From Actinomadura rupiterrae (GTDB taxonomy: Bacteria; Actinomycetota; Actinomycetes; Streptosporangiales; Streptosporangiaceae), in assembly GCF_024172125.1 (NCBI RefSeq), contig NZ_JAMZEA010000006.1, forward strand, positions 372,001 to 436,000: a stretch of 64,000 nucleotides of DNA. The letters run 5' to 3'. This document shows positions 44,801 through 52,100 of the stretch, piece after piece; the stretch's first letter is position 1; each line of letters begins with the position of its first letter. The notes beneath the pieces were generated by a model. That model was given only the letters and a program-made list of their open reading frames with translations, was not told the DNA's origin and searched no databases. The position numbers and the translations under genes were made by a program.

Positions 44801-46142
44801 GCCGGCGACGCTCGGACTCCTCCAGCAGGTCCAGCGCGCCGATCGGACGGCGCGGGTCGGCCACGAGCCGGTGCAGCGCGCGCGTGAACCGGGCCGCGGC
44901 ACCCTCGGCGGTGTCCCGGTCGAACAGGTCGGTCGCATATTCGAGCGTGCAGCGCAGCCCGCCGCCGGGCAGGGTCGCGGCGTTGAGCTCCAGGTCGAAC
45001 TTCGCGGTCGGCGTCGGCACCCCGCGCAGGGTCGCCCGCAGGCCCGGCAGGTCGAGGTCGATCCGGTCCTCGCCCTGCCAGGTGAACATGACCTGGAACA
45101 GCGGGTGGTAGGCGGTGGACCGGTCGGGGTTGAGCAGTTCCACCAGGCGCTCGAACGGCGCGTCCTGGTTGTCGTAGGCGGCCAGCGCCTTCTCCCGGAC
45201 CCGTTCCAGCACCCGGTCGAACGACGGGTTCCCCGACAGGTCGACGCGCAGGACCCAGGTGTTGACGAAGAAGCCGACGAGTTCGGTGAGGTCCTCGTCG
45301 GGACGGCCCGCGATGGTGGAGCCGAGCGCGACGTCCTCACCGGCGCCGAGCTGGTACAGCAGGACCGCCAGGACCGCCTGCAGCACCATGGGGACCGACA
45401 TGCTCCGGTCTCCCGCCAGCCTCTCGACCCGCGCCAGCGTCTCGGCATCGATGTCGAACCGCACCGCGTCGCCGCGATGGGACGCCTCGGGCGGACGCGG
45501 CCGGTCGGCGGGCAACCGGGTCGGCTGCGGGATCCCCGCCAGCTCCTGGCGCCAGTACTCCAGCTGGGTGGCCAGCACGCTGGACGGGTCGGACTCGTCC
45601 CCGAGCAGCTCGTCCTGCCAGAGCGTGTAGTCCACGTACCGGACCGGAAGCGGAGGCCACTCCGGCGCGGAGCCGCGCAGCCGCGCCGTGTAGGCCTGGG
45701 TCAGGTCCCGGGCCAGCGGTGCCATCGACTGCCCGTCCGCGGCGATGTGGTGGATCACCAGCACCAGCCGGTGGTCGGTGGGGCCGCACCGGATCAGCCA
45801 CGCCCGCACGGGGATGTCGGACGCGAGGTCGAACGGCCGCTCCGCCAGCTCCGTAGCCACTGCGTCGGCCTGCGCGGGGTCGGCGTCCACGATCGGGACG
45901 TCCAGGCGCGCCGCCTCCTCCTCGGGGAGCACCCGCTGGAACGGCACGCCCGCCTCGTCCTCGACGATCAGCGTGCGCAGGCTGTCGTGCCGCGCCACGA
46001 CGTCGCGGAGCGCCGCGGTCAGCGCGGCCCGGTCCAGCGCGCCGGTCAGCCGCAGGACGAACGGAAGGTGGTAAGTGGCCGACGGCCCCTCGAACCGGTC
46101 GATGAACCACAACCGGCGCTGCGCGTACGACAACTGGATCAT
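29874..46142 (-). CDS. four-module NRPS: C-A-T-E / C-A(MT)-T / C-(A remnant)-T-E / C-A-T-TE
   Basis: 5422 residues from ATG 46,142, overlapping the previous NRPS by ATGA. Landmarks (approximate residues): C 131 (HHIAADG); A1 476-1000, pocket DVFSVAAYAK (Piz-type); T 1037; E 1233; C 1730; A2 2064-2870, pocket DVWHISLVDK (Ser), interrupted at about 2500-2795 by an FkbM-type methyltransferase (VVDVGGHVGMFS, FEPIPE, DLLKIDAEKSE); T 2912; C 3098; only the C-terminal A subdomain at 3418-3518, without the core; T 3563; E 3757; C 4250; A4 4585-5060, pocket DVCMVGVAAK (unassigned); T 5111; TE with GLSGGG near 5267. All C and E domains keep HHxxxDG. Module 3 must be loaded in trans. The TE probably cyclises a hexapeptide. 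Confidence 0.95.
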   Translation of the reverse strand: MIQLSYAQRRLWFIDRFEGPSATYHLPFVLRLTGALDRAALTAALRDVVARHDSLRTLIVEDEAGVPFQRVLPEEEAARLDVPIVDADPAQADAVATELAERPFDLASDIPVRAWLIRCGPTDHRLVLVIHHIAADGQSMAPLARDLTQAYTARLRGSAPEWPPLPVRYVDYTLWQDELLGDESDPSSVLATQLEYWRQELAGIPQPTRLPADRPRPPEASHRGDAVRFDIDAETLARVERLAGDRSMSVPMVLQAVLAVLLYQLGAGEDVALGSTIAGRPDEDLTELVGFFVNTWVLRVDLSGNPSFDRVLERVREKALAAYDNQDAPFERLVELLNPDRSTAYHPLFQVMFTWQGEDRIDLDLPGLRATLRGVPTPTAKFDLELNAATLPGGGLRCTLEYATDLFDRDTAEGAAARFTRALHRLVADPRRPIGALDLLEESERRRLLREFNDTAQPTPGLTIADLVERQVTADPDAVAVVFGTRSLTYGRLNARANRLARELVRRGAGPERLVGLALPRSEDLVVAMLGILKSGAGYVPIDPQYPSRRLEAVLSGAGPELIVTDAATAGVLPDSAVPLLRLDALDLTSGPAGDLTDDERVCPLRHDHLAYVMYTSGTTGTPKGVAITHRNVVNGVLRLAASVGARPAGRTLAGTSINFDVSVFETFTTLATGGTVEVVGNVLELGERDGWSGTVLSTVPSVLSELLDQVSGKVTANVVVLAGEALPASLVRRVREVMPGARVVNAYGQSETFYASAFAVPSGDGWAGPGSTPVGVPLGNMRAYVLGPGLAPVPAGVVGELYVGGAIGRGYHGRAGMTAERFVADPFGPPGARMYRTGDLARWNRDGQLEYAGRGDQQLKVRGFRIEPGEVEAALTAHPGVTRALVVARPGRGSGERLVGYVVPARPEGGAEDGGPGNGADGGPGVGADGGPGEGAGGGRGEVTVDLSAGVDVGELRRFVSDRLPEYMVPSALVVLDRLPLTPNGKPDRSALPDPEWTGGAYRAPRTAVEEVLASAYADVLGMERVGIDDDFFAVGGDSIRSIQVVSRARARGVEITPREIFVRRTVAGLADALADRPGPGAETPALAELDGGGVGWMPLPPIARYLLELGGGYDRFSMSMAVELPDGIDRAGLVATLTAVLDRHDVLRARLDSEDGGGLRVGPPGSVQADGLVHRVACDGRWDAAWKESAAAELDAATGLLDPRAGVMARFVWFDAAAGPGRLLIVLHHLVVDGVSWRILLPDLAAAWRQVRAGRRPELEPVATSARRWAHALVEAAADDARTAELPLWRSIVDGPDPLLGSRPLDPAVDVQATVEHHWLRLPAGVTESLLTRLPAAYRCGADTGLLAALALAVTRWRGRRGTDEPSTLVRLEGHGREEDVVPGADLSRTVGWFTSLFPVRLDVAGADLDDAFAGGPAAATVMKRVKEHLRAVPDRGIGYGLLRHLNPETAAVLRKYSAGQIAFNYLGRYTAADMPEQLRGLGWTQAADTVETVADPDPDMPAMAALEINALVADTADGPRLTARLGFPTGLLTGEDVRELGELWCAALEALARHAEQPGAGGLTPSDVPLVAVDQAELERWEERHGGLADVWPLTPLQSGLLFHSSLSESSSYHVQLVFHLEGEVDPDRMRAAGRALLDRHPNLRAGFAADATGDRVQVVPKRVEIPWRYEDLGGLDPRRREERLGRFLARDRARGFDPAAPPLLRMALLAMEPGRAELVCTAHHVLLDGWSIPLLMRDLLRLYAAEGDASALPRVRGYRDFLAWRSRQDHAAAARAWAEELRGIDEPTLLVPDAAEPGPDAEDVADLRVPLPPELSGELARRSAELGVTLNTLVQGAWAFLLGRLTGREEVVFGATVSGRPPELSGVDAMVGLFVNTLPVRVRCPAGASFADLLTDLQDRQAALLDHHHHGLADIQRDAGLPALFDTVVAFESFPIDHVGLSEAHTAAGVRITGLTPYAASHYPLAVVADADPHLRLTLQYQRHALDAATVTAIGDRFRRVLARLAADPRVRVGDIDVLGSDEREAVLGRWIDTARTVPATTIAELFEAQAARTPDAVAVVFEDVSVCYAELNRRADRLARRLVVLGAGPERVVAVRLPRSVGLLVALLAIQKAGAAYLPIDPDQGSERIAFLYADARPSVTVAAPGTPEDAGTERIVLDASGAVDGETGTDVHDTDVHSADPGRARATPAHPAYVLYTSGSTGRPKGVMVEHRAIVNRLLWMRDHYAVGPDDRILQKTPLGFDVSVWELFLPFTAGAALVVARPDGHRDPAYLAELIQRAGVTITHFVPTMLRDFLREPAATGCTILRAVICSGEELPGHLRDEYYAVLDAPLHNLYGPTEAAVDVTAARCPLPGEGPVTIGRPVWNTRTYVLDARLMPVPPGVPGELYLAGDQLARGYTGRPGLTADRFVADRHGPPGARMYRTGDVVRWNRRGEIEYLGRTDQQIKLRGQRIEPGEIEGVLGAHPGVARTAVVARPVAAGGEQLVAYLVPDREAAGPVANLSRLRREGRLADRELHELPNGMVVCARNRSNTAFLYDEIFVRGEYARAGLALPESACVVDVGGHVGMFSLWAGHRRPDCRIYAFEPIPELAGMFRLNAELHGLDAVVTACGLGREPGEAEFTYYPEMSLLSGRFADEREERDMLRQVLRNERARDGRDDAAPGSGPDGGPDGGAGDGAQDGLLDELLTERLRAEQVGVEVRTLSQEIRRHGITAIDLLKIDAEKSELDVLLGIEPAHWPIIRQVVVEVHDIDGRLGVVVELLEDRGLRVTVEAADDLAGTGMYSVHARRPEAAVSQDAVQPGKADGERWRHNPRDFVDRVRDHAAERLPHYMVPMAFVVLDALPVNANGKLDRRALPAPEAAGGERGFRGPRTPREEALCRLFAEVLGVERVGVDDPFGALGGHSLLATRLVGRIRAELGVEVPIRAVFDAPTVAELARHLPAAPSGRPVMRRAATRPESVPLSFAQRRLWFAARFEGPSATYNLPVVLRLTGRLDVPALRSALRDLVARHESLRTVVAEDEDGVPFQRILPMEQVSLEIPVADVSPADVPAAVAEGAAHRFDLAAEIPVRARLLREDEEHHVLLLLIHHIAGDGESITPLMRDLGAAYAARRRGSPPDWPELPVQYADYALWQRELLGEADDPDSVLAAQLAYWRDELAGLPQPMPLPSDRPRPPVAGHHGDLVDLALDPELVAAIGELAASQGATVPMVLQAALVLMLREAGGGDDLAIGSPIAGRTDDSLAELVGFFVNTWVLRVRMSGEPTFARVLHQVRDRALAAYDRQDVPFERLVELLNPERSTAYHPLFQVMFAWQHGAPETFDMDGLHASLKTVATHTSKLDLTFLLADVPERGVVGGIEYATDLFDRSTVEDLADRFVQTLRGAVNDPDAPIGPPQVATHAVATDREGATIRGLRTELAEVEAALTEHSGVARAAVVVHEGHGSRRLVAYLEPEGPAHTESTLSFTGGVAAPELRDFLSARLPAHAVPSAFVFLARLPEAPDGTVDRAALPEPPAAGAEYRAPRTEAETALAAVLAEVLGLERVGIDDDYFLLGGDSIRSLQVVSRALARGVEITPRDIFELRTVAQLAAKARDRSGQAAAERKAPRPEPGGDQDWMPLPPMARHLLEQAGPARRNIDRFAMATMVDLPDGIDDAGLVATLAAIVDHHDLLRARLEADGLRVAPPGSVDVRTLLRNAAGTAPSDPQRELDAAVGRLDPSAGVMAQFVRLERDRLERDRLGSDRLLIVLHHLVVDGVSWRILLPDLAAAWQAVRTGADPRPAPVPRSFRHWAHALRDEAVSPGRVAELPMWRSMLDGADPLVGARPLDPALDVQATLDTVETRLAPDATQALLARLPAAYRCGVAEGLLAGLALAIARWRRARGVDEPSVLLRLEGHGREDAPLPGADLSRTIGWFTSVFPFRVEVPTRGPGVGELVKAVKERLRGLPDKGLGYGLLRYLNDEARAELSVRPAGQVTFNYLGRFSAADMPETLRGLGWSESADAADLAVRFDPDLPVTSALEVNAFVSDTADGPRLSARFGFPSGVLAQAEVTELADLWCAALEEIAQHVAAPEAGGLTPSDVPLVDVRQNEIEAWERRYLGLADVWPPTPLQLGLLFQSMLTGAGRDPYHMQLVLHLSGKVDPERMRAAGQALLDRHAALRAAFVGAASGRWVQLVVDGLVLPWQVIDLRALDEDGRAAELERALAADRDEPFDPAVPPMLRLALVLTGEESAELVLTAHHLLFDGWSLPLLTRDLMQLYGADDDGGGPSALPRAARYKDFLGWLSGRDSDESARAWADELDGVDEPTLIAPGAGPETDPDDVTVLDVPLPPEVAAGLPRRAAELGITLSTLVQGCWGIVLGALTGRQDVLFGTTVSGRPPELADAESMVGMFVNTVPMRVRCTPWSTLGGVLADLQRRQSALLEHHHHGLTEIQRSTGLPVLFDTAAVFESFPIDTAGIGAANSAAGISVTGVSALTATHYPLGMAAAAAPHLQVTVQYRETALDGTVAARSAALLERVLRQVADDPEVPVGTLDVPDDPERERALAHLDATAEPAPQGTIAELFTAQATATPDAVAVVFGGSELTYKDLDVRSDRLAGELVRRGARPETVVAVAVRRSPDLVVALLAVAKAGAAYLPVDHSYPAERIDYMVSDSGAGLAIADADGAEVLSACPALSACAVPMLRVDEPLPASDEPPAGRATIGPAADLDGLAYVLYTSGSTGRPKGVAVTHRGVGALAAAHARRLGVTAGSRMLQLASPSFDVSLCELFTALFSGAGVVMADSADLVPGPVLARTITEARTTHAMIPPPVLELLDPASLPTVRTLVTGGEAVPAETVAAWAPGRRMVNVYGQTETTAAATMSAPLGADAGAAPIGRTIPGLRLLVLDGALRPVPPGVAGELYVAGAGVARGYVGRADLTAQRFVACPAGPPGARMYRTGDLVRLTPEGDLVFHGRTDDQVKVRGFRIEPGEVESRLLEHPAVGRAAVFVDDRLGDPRLVGYVVPAGDAASAPDGGLVGALRRHLRERLPEHMMPAALTPVDAIPLTPSAKVDRRALPLPDLSGAAAGRAPRTARERILCGLFAEVLGLDRVGADDDFFALGGDSLLAARIVNRVRTVLGVEVPMRTVFQAPTVAGLAARLAAGADDQAGAADQAGAADDRAGADDRAGAEDPFGPVLTLRAGGEREPLWWIHPGGGLCWPYLGLAGSLPADRPVYGVQAKGFDGSAPLPASIGEMVADYVAEILRVQPEGPFHLLGLSGGGTLAHAVAAELQRLGNEVGLLALLDSVPGGRLAEERPPTEAEIRDYFAAHLTDAAGSGDYSAFVDGAVAVITNYTRLAPGFDSPVFRGDALLFDAVPKPGGSFAGLWRPHVEGTLHQHDIQSAHGDLHLPGPAAEICRIVGRHLAAGGATPWS

Positions 46143-49100
46143 TCGGCGCTCCCACTCATCCGGCGCAACGGGGGCCTGCTCGTCCTCCTCGGCCCCACCC
46201 TGGTCGACAGGCGCGCGACGGTCGGCGCCTCGAAGATCGTCCGCACGGACACCTCGATCCCGAGCCTCCGGCGGATCCGGCTGGACAGCCGGGTGGCCAG
46301 CAGCGAGTTGCCGCCCAACGCGAAGAAGTCGTCCTCGATGCCGACCCGCTCCCGCTCCAGCACCTCGGCGACCAGGCCGCACAGGGCCTCCTCGTGAGCG
46401 GTGCGGGGCGCCCGGTAGGCGGCGCCGGTGAGCACCGGCTCGGGGAGCGCCGCCCGGTCGAGCTTCCCGTTCGGCATGAGCGGCAGCCGGTCGAGGGCGA
46501 CGAACGCCGCGGGCACCATGAAGGCGGGCAGGCGCTCGGCGACGAACGTGCGCAGCTCCTCCGCGTCAGGGCCGAGTGCTCCTGTGGCGGTGTAGTAGCC
46601 CACCAGCTGCTCGGACCCGGCGAGGGCTTCTGCTGCGTGCACGGTCACCACGGCCCGGCCCACTCCGGGATGGGCGGTCAGGGCGGCCTCCACCTCGGCC
46701 GGTTCGATCCGGACCCCGCGCACCTTCAGCTGGGCGTCGCCCCGCCCGACGTACTCCAGCGGGCCGTCGTTCCGCCGGCGGCCCAGATCGCCGGTGCGGA
46801 ACATCCGGGAACCCGGAGGGCCGAAGGGATCGGCGACGAAGCGCTCGGCCGTCAGTCCCGGGCGCCCCCGGTAGCCGCGGCTCACCGTGGCGCCCGCGAC
46901 GTAGATCTCGCCGACCACGCCAGGGGGCACGGGTGCGAGCCCGTCGCCCAGCACGTACGTCCGGACGTTCTCCAGCGGCGATCCGATCGGCACACTCGCC
47001 CCGCCAGCCCCGCCCGCCCCGCCCGCCTCCACCGCGCACGCATCGTCCACGGGGTTCACGGTGTGGGCGGTCGCATAGAACGTCTCGGTCTGCCCGTAGG
47101 CGTTCACGACGCGGATGCCGGGGACCGCGGTGCGGGCGCGCGCCGTCAGCCATGCGGGCAACGGCTCCCCCGCGAACACCACGGCGTCGGCCTTCACCGC
47201 CTCCTCGCTCTGCTCCAGCAGCTCGGCGAACGCGGAGGGCACCGCGCTGAGCACGCCGCCGGACCAGCCGTCGCGCGCGCACAGCGCCAGCACGTCCCGG
47301 ACGATCTCGACGGTCCCCCCGGCGCACAGCGTGGCGAACAGCTCGAACACCGACACGTCGAAGTTCACCGAGGCCCCGGCGAACAGCCGCGTGCCCTCCT
47401 GGATGTCGAGGCGAGCGGCCAGGCCGGGAAGGCAGCTGGTCACGTTGCGGTGCGTGACGGCCACGCCCTTCGGTGTCCCGGTGGACCCGGAGGTGTACAT
47501 CAGGTAGGCCAGGTTGTCCGGTCCGGGCGCCGCAGGCGGTTCGGCAGAAGCGGCGGAGGCGGTGGCTCCCTGCTCCATCACCTCGTCCAGGCGGAGGCGC
47601 GGAGCGGTCCCGTCCGGGACGACCGCCTGCGTGGTCTCGTCCACCAGCACGAGGGCCGGGTCGGCGTCGGCGACGACGAACTCCAGGCGGCGGCTCGGGT
47701 GGGCCGGATCGATCGGCAGGTACGCCGCGCCGCTGCGCAGCACGCCCAGCAAGGCGACGACCAGGTCCGCCGAGCGCGGCAGGGCCACCGCGACGATCCG
47801 CTCCGGGCCGGCCCCGAGCCGGCCGAGGCCGCGCGCCAGCCGGTCGGCGCGCTCGTCGAGTTCGCGGTAGGTCATCGCCTCGCCGCCTGCCTCCACCGCG
47901 ACGGCCGTGGGCGTCGCTTTCGCCTGGCGTCGGAAGAGGCGCGGAAGGGTGGCCTCGGACGGTTCGGCTGCCGGACCGTCGAGTCGCCTCAGCAGCTCCT
48001 CCCGTTCGGCAGGTTCGAGGACGTCAGTGGCCCCCACCGGCCTGCCGGGCTCGTCCACCAGGGTCCGTAGCAGGCGCCCGAAACGCGCCGCGATGTCGTC
48101 GGCGGCCTCCGGGCCGAACGTGCTGCGCCTGTACTGCAGCGCCAGCCGGAGGTGCGTGTCGGCATCCGCCAGGGCCAGCACAGTGAGCGGGTAGTGGGTG
48201 GTCGTGAACGGGCGGAGACCCGTGACCGTGATCCCGGTGTCCCTGCTCGCCCTGGCGATGCCCGCGCGGTCCATCGGGAAGGACTCGAACGCGATGAAGG
48301 TGTCGAACAGCCGGTCCAGCCCGGCCAGCCGGTGGATCTCGGTCAGGCCGTGGTGATGGTGGTCCAGGAGCGCGCTCTGCCGCTCCTGCAGCGCGAGGAG
48401 GAGGTCGGCGAAGCCGTCGCCCGGGTCGAACCGGACGCGGACGGGCAAGGTGTTCAGGAACAGCCCGACGATGCCGTCCACTCCGGGAACGGCGGGTGGA
48501 CGGCCCGCCACGGTCGCGCCGAACACCACGTCGCGGCGGCCGGTGAGATGGCCCAGCAGAACGCCCCACGCGCCCTGCACCACGGTGTTGACGGTGACGC
48601 CGAGCTCGGCCGCGCGGTCGGCCACCGCACGGGCCGTCGCCGCCTCCAGCGGGACGGTGACCTGCCCGACCCCGGCGCCGTCGTCCGCGGGGGCCTCGCG
48701 GGGCGCGACGAGCGTCGGGCCGTCCAGGCCGCGCAGCTCGTCCGCCCACACCCGGGCGGCCTCGGCGCGGTCCTGGCCGGACAGCCAGGCCAGGAAGGCG
48801 CGGTAGTCGCGCGCGGGCGGCAGCGCCGAGGTGTCCGCGCCCGCCGCGTACAGCCGCAGCAGATCCTGCGTCATCAGCGGGATCGACCAGCCGTCGAAAA
48901 GGGCGTGGTGGGCGGTCAGGACGAGCTCGGACCGGTCGGCGCCCAGCTCGACCAGGGACAGGCGCAGCATCGGCGGCTCGGACGGGTCGAAGTGGTCGCT
49001 CAGGTCGGCGGCCAGGAACCGCTTCAGCTCGGCGTCCCGGTCCGGTTCGCGAAGGCCGCTCAGGTCCGCGTGCCGCCACGGCAGTTCGACGCCCTCGACG

Positions 49101-52100
49101 ACGAGCTGCACCAGGTCGCCGCGGGCGTCCGGGACGAAGGCGGTGCGGAGGGCGGCGTGCCGGTCCAGGAGCGCCTGCCCGGCGGCCCGCAGCCGCTCCG
49201 GGTCCGGTCGCCCGGACAGGTGCAGGACGTACTGGACGTGGTACGGGTCGAAGTCCGAGTCGTTCAGCAGGGAGTGGAACAGCAGTCCCGACTGGAGGGA
49301 GGTCGGCGGCCACACGTCCACCAGGCCCGGGTAGCGCTGTTCCCACGCCTCCAGCTCGTCCTGGGTGACGGAGACGAGCGGGACGTCCGAGGGCGTCAGC
49401 CCGCCCGCGCCGGGTTGCGTCGCATGGCGGACGATCCCCTCCAGCGCGGCGCACCACAGATCGGCGATCTCCTGCACCTCGGCCGGGGAGAGCACGCCGG
49501 TCGGCGCGCCGAACAGGGCGCCCAGCCGCGGCCCGTCCGGTCCGTCGGTGACGGCGGCGTTGATGTCCAGCTCCGACAGCGCGGGCATGCGCGCGTCGTG
49601 CGCGGCGTCCAGCTCGGCGAACTCGGCGAACTCCGCCAGCTCCGAGGTCGGGGTCCAGCCCGTCCCGGCCAGCTCCCCGGGCATGTCGGCGGCCGAGAGC
49701 CGGCCGAGGTAGTTGAAGCCGATCTGGCCGACCGGCCGCCCGCGCAGCCGTTCGGCCGTCTCGGGGTTGAGGTGGCGGAGCAGGCCGTAGCCCATGCCCT
49801 TGTCGGGCACCGCACGCAGCCGCTCCTTGACCGCCTTGACCGCCGCCCCGGCGGCGGGGCCGCCCGCGAAGGCGTCGTCCAGGTCGATCCCGGTCAGGTC
49901 CAGTCGCATCGGGAACACGCTGGTGAACCAGCCGACGGTCCGGGACAGGTCCGCGCCGGGAACCACGTCCTCCTCGCGGCCGTGTCCTTCGAGCCGGATC
50001 AGCGTGGACGGCTCGTCCACGCCCCGGCCGCGCCGCCACCGCGCGACCGCCAGGGCCAGCGCCGCGAGGAGACCGTCGTTGACGCCGCCCCGGAAGGCCG
50101 CCGGGACGGTGGTCAGCAGCGCGTCGGTCACCCGCGCGGACAGCCGTGCCCACGCCTTGTGCACGGTCGGCATCACGTCCACGGCCGGGTCCAGCGGGCG
50201 GGCGCCGAGCATCGGGTCCGGGCCGTCCACGATCGAGAGCCACAGCGGCAGCTCGGCGACGCGTTCGGGGGCGGCCGCCGCCTCGACCAGCCCGCGCGCC
50301 CAGCGCCGCACCGAGGTGTTCACGGGCGGCAGGTCGGGTTCCGCTCCGGCGCGGACCGCGGCCCACGCGGCGGCCAGGTCGGAGGTCAGGATCCGCCAGG
50401 ACACGCCGTCGACCACCATGTGGTGCACGGCCACCAGGAGGCGGCCCGGCCCGTCGCCGGCGTCGAACCAGACGAACTGCGCCACCGTGCCGGCCGCGGC
50501 GTCCAGCCGTCCGGCGGCGGCGTCCAGTTCCTCCAGCAGCAGATCGTGCCAGGACGGCTCGTCCCACCGTCCGGAGCAGGGGACGCGCCGGACGAGCGAG
50601 GCGGCGTCCACCGAGCCTGGCGGTTCGGCGCGCATGCCCGCGCCGTCGCCGGTCAGCAGGCGGGCGCGGAGCATGTCGTGCCGGTCCAGGACCGCGCTCA
50701 CGGTGGCGGTCAGTCCGGCGCGGTCGATGCCGGCGGGCAGCTCGACGACGAGCGCCTGGAGGAACCGGTCGAACCCGGCGCCCGATTCGAGGATCCACCG
50801 CGCCACCGGCATCAGCGGCATCCACCCGACGCCGCCGCCGTCGAGTTCGGCGAGGACGGGCGGCGGGGTCTCGCCGGACCCGGCCGCGGCGGCGACCGCC
50901 GCCACCGTCCGGTGCTCGAAGATCTGCCGGGTGCCGACCTCGACGCCGCGTCCCCGCGCCCGCGCCACGACCTGGATCGACTGGATGCTGTCGCCGCCGA
51001 GGGCGAAGAAGTCGTCGTCAATCCCGACCCGAGCCCGGCCGAGGACCTCGGCGAACAGCGCGGCCAGCACGCGCTCGGCCGGCGTGCGCGGCGCCCGGTA
51101 GGGCCGGCCGCCGCGCTCCGGGCGGGGCAGCGCGTCGCGGTCCAGCTTGCCGTTCGGAGTCAGCGGGAGCCGGTCCAGCACCGTGATCACCGCGGGCACC
51201 ATGAACTCCGGCAGCCGCTCGGCCGCGAAGGCGCGCAGCTCCCGGGCCACGAGCCCCGAGTCGATGAGGATGTCGCCGTCGCCGGCGCCCCAGCCGGTAT
51301 CGCCGTCCGCGACCGGCACCACGTACCCGACCAGCTGCCTGTCCCTGCCGTCGTGGTCCGCCTGGGCGACCACGGCCGCCTGCGCCACGGCCGGATGCGC
51401 CAGCAGGGTCGCCTGGATCTCGCCGGGCTCGATCCGGAACCCGCGGATCTTGACCTGCTCGTCGGCGCGGCCGAGGTACATCAGCTCGCCGTCCGCCGCG
51501 CGCGCCGCCACGTCGCCGGTCCGGTACATCAGGTCACCGGGCGGACCGAACGGGCAGGCGACGAACCGCTCCGCGGTCTGCCCGGGCCGGTTCAGGTAGC
51601 CGCGCGCCAACCCGGCGCCCGCCAGGTACAGCTCACCAGGCTCGCCGGGCGGAACCAGACGCAGCCGCTCGTCCAGGACGTAGCCGCGCAGGAAGTCCAT
51701 CGGACGGCCGATCGGGACCTCCGCGTCGATGTCCTCGGTAGGCCGCACCCGGTGGCAGGTGGAGAACGCCGTGGTCTCGGTCGGGCCGTAGCCGTTGAAG
51801 AGGATGAGGTCGGGGCAGGCCGCCAGGGCCCGCTGGGCGGCCCGCGGCAGCATGCGCTCGCCGCCGACCCACAGCTCCTGGAGCCCGGCCAGGCACCGGG
51901 CGTCCTCCTCCACCAGCACGTTGAACAGCGCGGGCGTGAGGAACGCCGCGGTGAGGCGGTGCTCGACCACCAGGCGCGCCAGCACCTCGGGCGTGAGGTC
52001 GAGCTCGGGTGCGATGACGACCCGGCCGCCGTTCAGCAGCGGCACCCACAGCTCGTACACCGACGCGTCGAAGGCCACGGGCGCGTGGGTCAGCACGCAC

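Noticed and set aside
37632..46397. A 2921-codon plus-strand open frame opposite the NRPS
   Set aside because: It is the antisense shadow of NRPS domains in a high-GC gene; it has no domain, and the minus strand shows continuous C, A, T and E motifs.
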